This document shows, piece after piece, positions 54,746-63,413 of a DNA stretch of 64,000 nt. How positions within the stretch are numbered: position 1 is the first letter of the stretch; every line of letters begins with the position of its first letter. The notes under the pieces were generated by a model. That model saw only the letters and a program-made list of their open reading frames with translations. It did not search any database and was not told the origin of the DNA. This DNA is from SIG452 sp045540295 (GTDB lineage Bacteria; Bacillota; Clostridia; UMGS1840): NCBI GenBank assembly GCA_045540295.1, contig JAZQGY010000005.1:1-64000 (forward strand). The letters run 5' to 3'. The position numbers were made by a program, and so were the translations under genes.

Positions 54746-55720
54746 ATGAGAAAATTCACCGTGAACCGCAATGATGCGGGCTTACGACTTGATAAATTCA
54801 TCAAAAAAGTGCTGAAATTTGCTCCCGATTCACTGATCTATAAGTACCTTCGGAAAAAGCGGATTAAAGTAAACGGCAAAAAGGAAGAAATCTCCTATAA
54901 GCTGACCGAAGGGGATGTGCTGGAGTTTTACGTCAACGACGAACTGTTCTTTGATGCGAAAGAAAACGAGAATTCTTTCTTAAAAATTAAACCCGACTTG
55001 GATATTGTGTACGAAGATGAAAACATTATGCTCATCCACAAAAAAGTGGGCGTGGTGGTACATACCGACGAACAGGAAAATTTCAACACCTTAATTTCTC
55101 ATATTTTATCCTATTTATACCAAAAAGGGGAATATAACCCTGAGGAGGAATTATCCTTCCGCCCTGCCCTTTGTAACCGCATTGACCGAAATACCGGCGG
55201 AATTGTGATTGCTGCAAAAAATGCAGTGGCACTCAGAGCAGTAAACGAAGCCATCAAGCAAAATGAAACGGAAAAGAAATACTTATGTCTGGTCAGCGGT
55301 TTTTTAAAACAGAAAGAAACCACGATGACTGCTTACCACTATAAAGACGAAATCAAAAAGCAAGTCTATGTGTCCGACCGAAAAAAAGAGGGCTACAAGG
55401 AAATGATTACCCGCTATCGGGTGTTAAAAGAAACCAACCTGCACGGCTGCCCCGTGTCCTTGGTGGAGGTTCATTTAATCACAGGAAGAACCCATCAGAT
55501 TCGCGCCCATTTTTCCCATATCGGGCATCCCCTAATCGGAGACGGAAAGTACGGAAAAAACGAAATCAACAAAAAATTCAATGCCAAATACCAATATCTT
55601 TATGCCTATCGGTTCCGTTTCACCTTAAAAGACAAAGATAATCCCCTCTATTATTTAAACGGAAGGATTTTTGAAATCCAAAAAATTCCCTTTATGGAAT
55701 GGGAAGGACTAAAAAAATAA
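54746..55720 (+). CDS. RluA/RluD-family 23S rRNA pseudouridine synthase
   Basis: A 324-residue enzyme. The N-terminal S4 RNA-binding domain (about 1-70; AGLRLDKFIKKVL) is followed by the pseudouridine synthase core with catalytic Asp in CNRIDRNTGG, the KKYLCLVSG segment and GRTHQIRAHFSHIGHPLIGD. It isomerises uridines in rRNA. GAGAGG precedes the ATG. The substrate position cannot be told; the protein resembles RluC/RluD types. rsmG starts 15 bases downstream, so both rRNA-modification genes share a transcript. Confidence 0.93.
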   Translation: MRKFTVNRNDAGLRLDKFIKKVLKFAPDSLIYKYLRKKRIKVNGKKEEISYKLTEGDVLEFYVNDELFFDAKENENSFLKIKPDLDIVYEDENIMLIHKKVGVVVHTDEQENFNTLISHILSYLYQKGEYNPEEELSFRPALCNRIDRNTGGIVIAAKNAVALRAVNEAIKQNETEKKYLCLVSGFLKQKETTMTAYHYKDEIKKQVYVSDRKKEGYKEMITRYRVLKETNLHGCPVSLVEVHLITGRTHQIRAHFSHIGHPLIGDGKYGKNEINKKFNAKYQYLYAYRFRFTLKDKDNPLYYLNGRIFEIQKIPFMEWEGLKK

Positions 55721-55735
55721 GGAAATCTTTTTGTT

Positions 55736-56440
55736 ATGTTAAAACGCTTACAAGACTATTTAAAAGAACAAAATATCACCCCGACGGAGGAGATGTTGGC
55801 AAGGTTCCAAAAATTTTCGGACATGCTTCGGGAATGGAACGAAAAAATCAACTTAACCGCCATCACCGAGCCTTCGGAAATTGAATTGAAGCACTTTATT
55901 GACAGCTTAACCATTCTGCAAACGGGAAAGGTGCAAGGCTCCGTGATTGACATCGGATGCGGGGCAGGATTTCCTTCCTTTCCCTTAAAAATTGCCCGTC
56001 CCGATTTAGAGGTTACGCTGCTTGATTCCCTGAACAAGCGGGTACTGTTCCAAAACGAAGTGATTAAGGAATTATCCCTTACCAACATACACACCGTTCA
56101 TTCCCGTGGGGAAGACGGGGGCAAAACCCCCGATTTGCGAGAGCAGTTTGATATTGCCACCGCAAGAGCAGTTTCGTCGCTGCCCTCCCTCATTGAATTA
56201 TGCATTCCCTTCGTAAAAGTGGGCGGATATTTCATTGCCTTAAAAGGCTCCAATGTGGAGGAAGAAATTGCAGCCTCCAAAAAAGCCTTAAAAGAACTAA
56301 ATTCCGAAATTGAAACGGTGTTATCCTTCACCCTTCCCCACTCGGAAGACAAGCGAAACATCGTTGTTGTAAAAAAATTGGCAAAAACCTTGCCAAAATA
56401 CCCCCGCAACGCCCCGAAACCTATCAAGCAACCGCTATAA
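55736..56440 (+). CDS. rsmG: 16S rRNA (guanine-N7) methyltransferase RsmG (GidB)
   Basis: A 234-residue SAM-dependent methyltransferase for G527 of 16S rRNA. The family motifs are REWNEKINLTAIT, HFIDSLTIL, the SAM loop DIGCGAGFPSFPLKIARPD, DSLNKRVLFQNEV, and ATARAVSSLPSLIELC. The length is normal. It lies 15 bases after the pseudouridine synthase gene and 16 bases before the first glycosidase-like gene. Loss of this gene gives low-level streptomycin resistance in other bacteria. Confidence 0.95.
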   Translation: MLKRLQDYLKEQNITPTEEMLARFQKFSDMLREWNEKINLTAITEPSEIELKHFIDSLTILQTGKVQGSVIDIGCGAGFPSFPLKIARPDLEVTLLDSLNKRVLFQNEVIKELSLTNIHTVHSRGEDGGKTPDLREQFDIATARAVSSLPSLIELCIPFVKVGGYFIALKGSNVEEEIAASKKALKELNSEIETVLSFTLPHSEDKRNIVVVKKLAKTLPKYPRNAPKPIKQPL

Positions 56441-56456
56441 AAGAAAGGACTTTTCC

Positions 56457-57938
56457 ATGTTTATTGATATTAAGAGCAGACGTGAAGTTTTCTGGGAAGA
56501 TTCTATGATTATTCCCGAACATACCACCGCAGAATTAAAACTTCATAACCCCATCAAACAAGAACACATTCTCACCTTTGATGCTCCCTGGGAAACCGCA
56601 GGGGTTGGCTATGCAATCACCGTGAAAGACGGTGATTTGTTCCGGATGTATTATGTGTGTGAAATTCCTGAAACCTTCGGTGTGTATTCCACCCGTGTGG
56701 TTTGTATGATGGAATCTCATGACGGCAGAAACTGGATTCGTCCCAACCTTGGTCTGCACGAATGCAACGGCAGCAAAGAAAACAACATTATTTTAGTAGC
56801 TCAGAAAAGCGAAACTCTGGAAGAACCCTTTGATAATTTCTTTGTGTTTATTGACGAAAATCCCGACTGCAAACCGGAAGAAAAATTCAAAGCGCTGGCT
56901 CTTTGCCGGAACTTAGAGGAAAAAGAGCATATTCACTGGTTAAGCCCCCGTGAACTGTGGTTATACACTTCTGCTGACGGCATCCATTTTGAAAAAAACC
57001 GTATGGTGGTGGATTCCGACTTTGTGGGCAGAGGCGGATTTGACAGCATCAATACCGCCTGGTGGGACAAGGATGATGCAAAATACCACTGCTTTGTGCG
57101 TGTGTTTATGAAAGACCGTGTCCGTGACATCAAATATATGAAGTCTACCGATTTTCAAAACTGGTCAGAACCCATTTTGTTAAACTACGGTGAAAGTGAA
57201 GAATACGAGCTATACACCAACCACATTATGAAGTATTACCGTGCTCCCCACATGTTTATCGGCTTCCCCGAACGGTATATCGAAAGACCGTCTTTAGGCA
57301 AAAACTTTGAGCAGATGAACGGCGAAGAGGGAGCCCGTTTACGAAAGGAACGCGCCGAAAATTTATCCCTTCGTATCGGTACCGCTGTAACAGAGGGCAT
57401 CTTTATGTGCTCCCGTGACGGCGTAAACTGGAAACGCTATGACGATATGTTCTTCCCCTTGCAGCAGGAACACACCCATAACTGGGCATACGGGGACTAC
57501 AGCTGCCCCATGTATCCTTTCTTGGAAACCGATATGCCTGCCCCCTGGGAAGGCAAGGAAATCTCCTTCTATCTGCCGGAGGGCTCCTTCTCCCCCAACC
57601 CTCATAAATTATACCGTCATTCTATCCGTTTAGACGGCTTTGCATCCTACCACGCAGATTACGAGGTAAAGCAGGTGACCACCAAATCCATCCTGTTTAC
57701 GGGAAGTGAATTGCATCTTAATTTTTCCACCTCTGCGTTAGGCTGGATTTATGTGGATGTGTTGGATGCCAACAACAAGCCCTTGGAAGGCTGGCACAGC
57801 TGTGAGCTGTTTGGTAATACCACCGACAGAATTGTGTATTTTGGCGATTCCAAGGATGTATCGTCGCTTCAGGGCAAAGTGATTCGTCTGCGGTTCACCA
57901 TGCGACAAGCCGATATTTACTCCTACAAATTTGAATAA
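56457..57938 (+). CDS. Beta-propeller glycosidase-like protein, first of a tandem pair
   Basis: A 493-residue cytoplasmic protein without signal peptide. Repeated blade motifs of the GH32/43/68 or sialidase-like propeller type are seen (LFRMYYVCEI, SHDGRNWIRPN, SADGIHFEKN, KSTDFQNWSEP, SRDGVNWKRYD). A C-terminal sandwich-like domain follows (about 395-493). Catalytic carboxylates cannot be assigned with confidence. The product of the next gene has the same length and is closely similar, with only five differences in the last 98 residues. AAAGGA precedes the ATG. Together with the GH20 gene downstream it suggests processing of an imported glycan, perhaps host-derived. Confidence 0.75.
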   Translation: MFIDIKSRREVFWEDSMIIPEHTTAELKLHNPIKQEHILTFDAPWETAGVGYAITVKDGDLFRMYYVCEIPETFGVYSTRVVCMMESHDGRNWIRPNLGLHECNGSKENNIILVAQKSETLEEPFDNFFVFIDENPDCKPEEKFKALALCRNLEEKEHIHWLSPRELWLYTSADGIHFEKNRMVVDSDFVGRGGFDSINTAWWDKDDAKYHCFVRVFMKDRVRDIKYMKSTDFQNWSEPILLNYGESEEYELYTNHIMKYYRAPHMFIGFPERYIERPSLGKNFEQMNGEEGARLRKERAENLSLRIGTAVTEGIFMCSRDGVNWKRYDDMFFPLQQEHTHNWAYGDYSCPMYPFLETDMPAPWEGKEISFYLPEGSFSPNPHKLYRHSIRLDGFASYHADYEVKQVTTKSILFTGSELHLNFSTSALGWIYVDVLDANNKPLEGWHSCELFGNTTDRIVYFGDSKDVSSLQGKVIRLRFTMRQADIYSYKFE

Positions 57939-57986
57939 TTTATCAATTTACTACTTATAGAAAGACAAAAAAGAAAGGGACACACT

Positions 57987-59468
57987 ATGTTTATTGACAT
58001 TGGAAATCGAAGAGAAGTATTCTGGGATGACGCTATGATTATTCCCGAACACACCACAGCCCAATTAAAACTGCATCACCCCGTGAAAAAGGAATTTGCA
58101 CTTTCCTTTGATGCTCCCTGGGAAGCTGCAGGTGTGGCTTATCCCATGACCGTAAAAGACGGGGATATCTATCGGATGTATTATGTTGCCTCCCGCCCCA
58201 ATACCCACGGGGCAGTCAGTACCCGTATCGTTTGTATGATGGAATCCACCGATTATAAAACCTGGACCCGTCCCAATGTGGGCATTCACGAATACAACGG
58301 CAGTACCGACAATAATATTATTTTGGTCAACTCCAATAATGACGATTACGGCGAACCCTTTGATAACTTCTTCGTGTTTATTGACGAAAATCCCGACTGT
58401 CTGCCGGAAGAAAAATACAAAGCCATTGCCCTCTGCTACGATTACCACAAGCACAATCGTACTCACTGGCTCAGCCAAAGAGAAATGTGGTGCTACACCT
58501 CTCCCGACGGTATCCATTTCAAACGAAACTTTTTGGTAATGGATTCCGATACCGCAGTCCGTGGCGGTTTTGACAGTCAAAACGTGGCATGGTGGGATAA
58601 AAACGATAAGAAATATCATTGCTTTATCCGTGTGTTTATGAAGGACCGTGTTCGTGACATCAAATATATGCACTCCACCGACTTCCATAACTGGTCGGAG
58701 CCTGTTCTGTTAAACTACGGCGACAGCGAAGAATATCAGCTTTATACCAACGAAATTATGAAATATCCCCGTGCACCTCATATGTTTATCGGCTTCCCCA
58801 TGCGCTATGTGGAAAGAACCTCATTGGGCAAAAACTTTGAGCAAATGGGCGGAGAAGAAGGAAAACGTCTCCGCTGGGAGCGTGCCGAGACCAAAGAACT
58901 CAGAATGGGTACCGCCATCACCGACTGCCTGTTTATGTGTTCCCGTGACGCACTTAACTGGAAACGTTACGACGAAATGTTTATCCAGCGGGAGCAGGAA
59001 CATCCCTATAACTGGTCCTACGGCGATTATTCCACACCCATTTATCCCTTTATTGAAACCAAAATGCCCGCTCCTTGGGAAGGAAACGAGCTTTCCTTCT
59101 TCGTGCAGGAATTTGCCGGTCCCGGCTCCCCGCCTACCCTGTACCGTCATTCCATACGTTTAGACGGCTTTGCTTCTTATCACGCAGATTATGACGTAAA
59201 ACAGGTCACCACCAAATCCATCCTCTTTACCGGAAACGAACTGCACTTAAACTTCTCCACCTCCGCTTTGGGCTGGATTTATGTGGATGTGGTGGATGCA
59301 AACAACAAACCGTTAGAAGGCTGGCACAGCTGCGAACTGTTTGGTAACACCACCGACAGAACCGTGTACTTTGGTGACAGTAAGGATGTATCATCTCTGC
59401 AAGGCAAAGTCATTCGTCTGCGTTTCACCATGCGCAGTGCCGACATTTATTCCTACAAATTTGAGTAA
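57987..59468 (+). CDS. Beta-propeller glycosidase-like protein, second of a tandem pair
   Basis: A 493-residue paralogue of the preceding product with the same order of SxDGxxW-like blade motifs (STDYKTWTRPN, SPDGIHFKRN, HSTDFHNWSEP, SRDALNWKRYD). The central and N-terminal parts differ more than the C-terminal 98 residues, which are almost identical. This pattern suggests a local duplication with the C-terminal part kept uniform by selection or gene conversion. AAGAAAGGGA precedes the ATG, 48 bases after the first copy. The substrate is unknown. Confidence 0.75.
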   Translation: MFIDIGNRREVFWDDAMIIPEHTTAQLKLHHPVKKEFALSFDAPWEAAGVAYPMTVKDGDIYRMYYVASRPNTHGAVSTRIVCMMESTDYKTWTRPNVGIHEYNGSTDNNIILVNSNNDDYGEPFDNFFVFIDENPDCLPEEKYKAIALCYDYHKHNRTHWLSQREMWCYTSPDGIHFKRNFLVMDSDTAVRGGFDSQNVAWWDKNDKKYHCFIRVFMKDRVRDIKYMHSTDFHNWSEPVLLNYGDSEEYQLYTNEIMKYPRAPHMFIGFPMRYVERTSLGKNFEQMGGEEGKRLRWERAETKELRMGTAITDCLFMCSRDALNWKRYDEMFIQREQEHPYNWSYGDYSTPIYPFIETKMPAPWEGNELSFFVQEFAGPGSPPTLYRHSIRLDGFASYHADYDVKQVTTKSILFTGNELHLNFSTSALGWIYVDVVDANNKPLEGWHSCELFGNTTDRTVYFGDSKDVSSLQGKVIRLRFTMRSADIYSYKFE

Positions 59469-59489
59469 TCCAAAAAAAGGAGAACAACC

Positions 59490-61196
59490 ATGCTTCATTT
59501 GATTCCCACTCCCAAAAAGCTGGTAGAATTTCCGGCTTACATACAGAAAAAAACGCTGTCTCTCACCGGGCTACTGACCGATTCCAGATTACAAAAGGCA
59601 GCAGAAAAACTGCCCCTGTCTGACGGCGGTATCCCTCTGACTGTGACCTACGGTATGCGTGATACCGAGGGCTACACCCTGCTGTTAACCGACGACAAAG
59701 CAGAAATTATCGGAGAAAGTGCCAAAGGTGCTTTCTACGGTATTCAAACACTCCGTCAGATTTTCACCCATGAAAATATTCCCCAGTGTTCCATTGAAGA
59801 CTGTCCCGATTTTCCGCAGCGTGGATTCTATCACGATACTACCCGTGGAAAAGTGCCCAAGGTGGAAACCTTAAAAGGTCTTATTGACCAAATGGCATAC
59901 TATAAACTCAATTCTCTGCAGTTTTATGTGGAACATTCTTTTGATTTTAAAGAATATGCCGGCACTAAGGATAAAACCGGTTATTTCACCGCAGAAGAAA
60001 TCCGTCTGCTGGATGACTACTGCTATGAAAACTTTATTGAGTTTATTCCCTCTCTCTCCTGCTTTGGGCATCTGTATGAACTGTTAGAGCAAGATCAGTA
60101 CAAACTTCTGCGGGAAGTTGATAATTTCACCCAGGAATATATGACCTGGTGGGAACGTATGGCACACCACACCATCGACCCATTAAATCCCGAAAGCTTC
60201 GAAGTAATCACCAGCTTAATGGATCAGTATATGCCGCTGTTTCGTTCCAATAAATTCAACATCTGCTGTGACGAAACCTTTGATTTACAGATTGGAAAGC
60301 ATTGGAATCTGGATGCAGGGAAACTCTATATCGACTTTGTGAAAAAACTGGTTTCCTATCTCCAGTCCAAAGGCAAAACCGTCATGATGTGGGCAGACAT
60401 TCTGCTTCACCATCCCGAAGTAATTGCCGAATTGCCAGACGGTATTGAATACTTAAACTGGTGGTATGAACCCGAAATCCACGAAAACGATATTGCTCTG
60501 TTTGAAACTATGAAAAAACCCCAGATTGTCTGTCCTGCTACCTGGAGCTGGGAAGGCGTGGTAGAATGGGTGGAAAAAGAAGAGAAAAACATTTGCAATA
60601 TGATTAATGCAGGTTACCGTCACGGTGCCTGCGGGGTATTAAACACCAACTGGGGTGACTTCGGAAATCCCTGCACCATTGAGCTTGCCCTCTACGGTAT
60701 GGTATTAGGCGGTGCGAAAAGCTGGACCGTAACAACCGAGCCTACCGACAGCTTTAAAGCAGATGTGAACCACCTGCTCTACGAAAACGAAAACGGCTAT
60801 CACTATTTAAGAACCTTAAGTGATGCTCAGTGGGAAATCCGTTTCACCTTTGTAGCAAATTCTTATTCCAACACCTTATTTGAAAAGAAACGCCCGGTGG
60901 ACATTCCTTCCTTCGAGCGCATCAAAGAAATCCAGGCTACCTGCAAGCAGGTAATGGATGAATTATCCAAACAAACCTGGAAGCAGGACGAATTCCGCAA
61001 ACAAATGCTGATTTCCGCAGAAGGCATCGCCGTCATGGCAGAGCTTCTCGCTAAGGTTGCTATCTACCCTGTAGAGCGCATTACCGACACTGCTAAATGG
61101 CTGGAAAAATTCTCAGAAGATTGGCTTAAGAAAAACAAAAAAAGCGAGCTTGAATCTGTAATGCACATTTTCCAGACCTTGGACGAAAATTACTAA
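59490..61196 (+). CDS. GH20-type beta-N-acetylhexosaminidase
   Basis: A 568-residue protein with the GH20 layout: an N-terminal GH20b-like domain (LIPTPKKLVEF at the start, GAFYGIQTLRQI at about 90) and a TIM barrel from about 110 (QRGFYHDTTRGKVPKVETL, LQFYVEHSFDF). The catalytic Asp-Glu pair is in NICCDETFDL (about 264-273), where many members have GGDE. The mid-barrel NWWYEPE and the CGVLNTNWGD segment carry aromatic sugar contacts. There is no signal peptide, so it acts inside the cell. AAGGAG precedes the ATG. It ends the rRNA-modification/glycosidase transcription unit before a strong terminator. Confidence 0.88.
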   Translation: MLHLIPTPKKLVEFPAYIQKKTLSLTGLLTDSRLQKAAEKLPLSDGGIPLTVTYGMRDTEGYTLLLTDDKAEIIGESAKGAFYGIQTLRQIFTHENIPQCSIEDCPDFPQRGFYHDTTRGKVPKVETLKGLIDQMAYYKLNSLQFYVEHSFDFKEYAGTKDKTGYFTAEEIRLLDDYCYENFIEFIPSLSCFGHLYELLEQDQYKLLREVDNFTQEYMTWWERMAHHTIDPLNPESFEVITSLMDQYMPLFRSNKFNICCDETFDLQIGKHWNLDAGKLYIDFVKKLVSYLQSKGKTVMMWADILLHHPEVIAELPDGIEYLNWWYEPEIHENDIALFETMKKPQIVCPATWSWEGVVEWVEKEEKNICNMINAGYRHGACGVLNTNWGDFGNPCTIELALYGMVLGGAKSWTVTTEPTDSFKADVNHLLYENENGYHYLRTLSDAQWEIRFTFVANSYSNTLFEKKRPVDIPSFERIKEIQATCKQVMDELSKQTWKQDEFRKQMLISAEGIAVMAELLAKVAIYPVERITDTAKWLEKFSEDWLKKNKKSELESVMHIFQTLDENY

Positions 61197-61210
61197 TCTT
61201 ATCAAAATGA

Positions 61211-61253
61211 AAAAAGCACTTGCTTCGTATCACCGTTGCAAGTGCTTTTTTTT
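61211..61253 (+). terminator. Terminator after the hexosaminidase gene
   Basis: AAAAAGCACTTGC pairs with GCAAGTGCTTTTT around a 14-base loop and is followed by further T, 15 bases after the stop. Confidence 0.9.
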
Positions 61254-61341
61254 GCCCTTATACTACCCCATGTGCAAAAGCTTTTGACGAACTGCTTACC
61301 GAACATCGATTTTTTCGATTGTAAACATTAAAACTATTCGT

Positions 61342-61370
61342 TTGACTAATGCTAAAAGAGGGTGTATACT
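61342..61370 (+). promoter_or_regulatory. Promoter of the ABC importer operon
   Basis: TTGACT (61342-61347) and TATACT (61365-61370) with 17 bases between. The 60-base leader has only a small CTCAG/CTGAG hairpin and no riboswitch consensus. Confidence 0.8.
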
Positions 61371-61436
61371 GTGTTACAGAAAAACAAGCGCTCAGAAAAG
61401 CTGAGTACTGCGAAAAAAATTTAAGGAGTTTTCAAA

Positions 61437-62408
61437 ATGAAAAAGGTAGTCTCTCTCTTATTGGCACTTATGATGTGCGTAGGTTGTTTATCCCTCACCG
61501 GATGTTCCGGTACAAACAATTCCAATGCGAAATATAAAATCGGGATTGTTCAGTTAGTGGAACATGTGGCATTAGATGCTGCAACCGACGGATTTATGCA
61601 GGCAGTGATTGACGGATTGGGCGAAGACGCTGTAAGCTTTGATGTTCAGAACGGTCAGAACGACCCCAACACCTGCTCTACCATTGCAAATCAGTTTGTT
61701 TCCAACAATGTGGATTTAATTTTGGCAAATGCAACCCCTGCGTTGCAGGCAGCATCCGCAGCAACCGGCGATATTCCGATTCTTGGTACTTCCGTAACGG
61801 AATACGGCGTAGCTTTGGAAATCAAAAACTTTGACGGAACCGTTGGCGGAAATATTTCCGGTACCTCTGACCTTGCTCCTCTGGATAAGCAGGCAGAAAT
61901 GATTCTTGAGTGGTGCCCGGATGCACAGGAAGTCGGTCTGCTTTACTGCTCCAAAGAAGCAAACAGCCAGTATCAGGTAGATGTGGTCAAAGAAGCTCTG
62001 GAAGCAAAAGGCATCACCGCTACCTTGTATCCCTTTACCGATTCAAACGACCTGGCTCAGATTTGTACCACAGCAGCAGACAAGAGCGATGTGATTTATG
62101 TTCCCACCGATAACACTGTGGCAGAAAACACCGGTATTATTGATAACATCTGTGAACCCAAAAAGATTCCTGTTATCGCAGGAGAAGAAGGTATCTGTGC
62201 GGGCTGTGGCGTTGCAACTCTTTCCATTAGCTACTACGACCTTGGATACACAACCGGTAAAATGGCAGTTAAAATTTTAAAAGACGGTGCTGATATTTCC
62301 GAAATGCCTATTGAATACGCAGAAAAACAGACTCCGAAATACAATCAGCAAAATTGTGAAGCTTTAGGAATTACTCCTTTAGAAGGATACGTTGCGATTG
62401 AAGATTAA
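61437..62408 (+). CDS. ABC transporter substrate-binding lipoprotein (ABC_sub_bind family)
   Basis: A 323-residue lipoprotein. A signal sequence (1-22) ends in the lipobox LTGCSG with Cys23. The mature part is a type I periplasmic-binding fold: KYKIGIVQLVEHVALDAATDGF, then QNDPNTCSTIANQFVSNNVDLILAN and VGLLYCSKEANSQYQV. This is the family of TrpX-like and other binding proteins paired with a branched-chain-type permease. The ligand cannot be assigned; members bind tryptophan and other aromatic compounds among others. AAGGAG precedes the ATG. The permease and ATPase follow in the same operon. Confidence 0.9.
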   Translation: MKKVVSLLLALMMCVGCLSLTGCSGTNNSNAKYKIGIVQLVEHVALDAATDGFMQAVIDGLGEDAVSFDVQNGQNDPNTCSTIANQFVSNNVDLILANATPALQAASAATGDIPILGTSVTEYGVALEIKNFDGTVGGNISGTSDLAPLDKQAEMILEWCPDAQEVGLLYCSKEANSQYQVDVVKEALEAKGITATLYPFTDSNDLAQICTTAADKSDVIYVPTDNTVAENTGIIDNICEPKKIPVIAGEEGICAGCGVATLSISYYDLGYTTGKMAVKILKDGADISEMPIEYAEKQTPKYNQQNCEALGITPLEGYVAIED

Positions 62409-62477
62409 TCATGATAGTTTCAGCCGGGGGGAACTTCGTTCTCTCCGGCTCATAAAGTTTTTTGTGGAGTGAATAAA

Positions 62478-63413
62478 ATGGAAATTTTAGGACAGCTGAT
62501 AAATGCCTTGCCCGGCTCCTTCTCTCAAGGACTCATCTGGGGCATTATGGCGATTGGTGTTTATATCACATACAGAATTTTAGATGTTGCAGACCTTACT
62601 GTTGACGGTTCTTTTGCCACAGGTGCAGCAGTTGCGGTTGTGCTCATCTTAAACGGTTGCAATTTATGGCTTGCCATGCTCCTTGCATTCTTGGCAGGCC
62701 TGTTAGCCGGTGCCATTACGGGACTTTTGCATACACTCATGGGAATCCCTGCAATTTTATCGGGAATTCTCACCCAGCTTGCGCTGTATTCTATCAATCT
62801 TAAAATTATGGGCAGAGCAAATCAATCTGTCAACGTAAATCAGACAGACCTGTTGGTTTCCCTTCGTTGGGTTCGGGAGTTTGCCTTCCATAATCCGCTG
62901 ATTACAGTTGGAATTGTGTTAATTGTTTTAATTGCTGCACTGTATTGGTTCTTTGGCACGGAAACCGGATGTGCCATCCGAGCAACCGGAACCAACCTTC
63001 ATATGAGCCGTGCACAAGGGATTAACACCAATTTCAACAAAGTGCTCGGCATTATGCTTTCCAACGGACTGGTTGCGCTATCCGGAGCGTTTTTGGCACA
63101 GTACCAGGGATTTGCCGACATCAAAATGGGACAAGGCGCTATTGTCATCGGCCTTGCCGCAGTCATTATCGGCGAAGCGCTGTTTGGCAAAATTTTTAAA
63201 AACTTTGCACTACGACTGGTGTCTGTTGCATTTGGTTCTATTATTTATTACATTGTTATCCAAGCGGTTATCACGTTGGGAATGGACGCAAACCTGATGA
63301 AACTGTTGTCGGCATCCATTGTTGCAATTTTTCTTGCTGTTCCCTATTGGAAAGAACAATATACCCAAAAACATATGAGAAAACACAAAAAAGGGGGAAG
63401 GGTAAATGCTTAA
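62478..63413 (+). CDS. ABC transporter permease (branched-chain amino acid type)
   Basis: A 311-residue permease with about eight to nine membrane helices. It belongs to the LivH/BPD_transp_2-like family (YRILDVADLTVDGSFATGAA, MGIPAILSGILTQLALYSINL, GLAAVIIGEALFG). The ATG at 62478 is chosen because GGAG lies eight bases before it; a GTG at 62469 overlaps that site. The last bases overlap the ATPase gene by eight bases. The basic tail KHMRKHKKGG is cytoplasmic. Confidence 0.9.
   Translation: MEILGQLINALPGSFSQGLIWGIMAIGVYITYRILDVADLTVDGSFATGAAVAVVLILNGCNLWLAMLLAFLAGLLAGAITGLLHTLMGIPAILSGILTQLALYSINLKIMGRANQSVNVNQTDLLVSLRWVREFAFHNPLITVGIVLIVLIAALYWFFGTETGCAIRATGTNLHMSRAQGINTNFNKVLGIMLSNGLVALSGAFLAQYQGFADIKMGQGAIVIGLAAVIIGEALFGKIFKNFALRLVSVAFGSIIYYIVIQAVITLGMDANLMKLLSASIVAIFLAVPYWKEQYTQKHMRKHKKGGRVNA

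Noticed and set aside
58065..58688. A 207-codon open frame on the minus strand
   Set aside because: It is the complement of the second propeller gene, whose frame, start and paralogue are clear.
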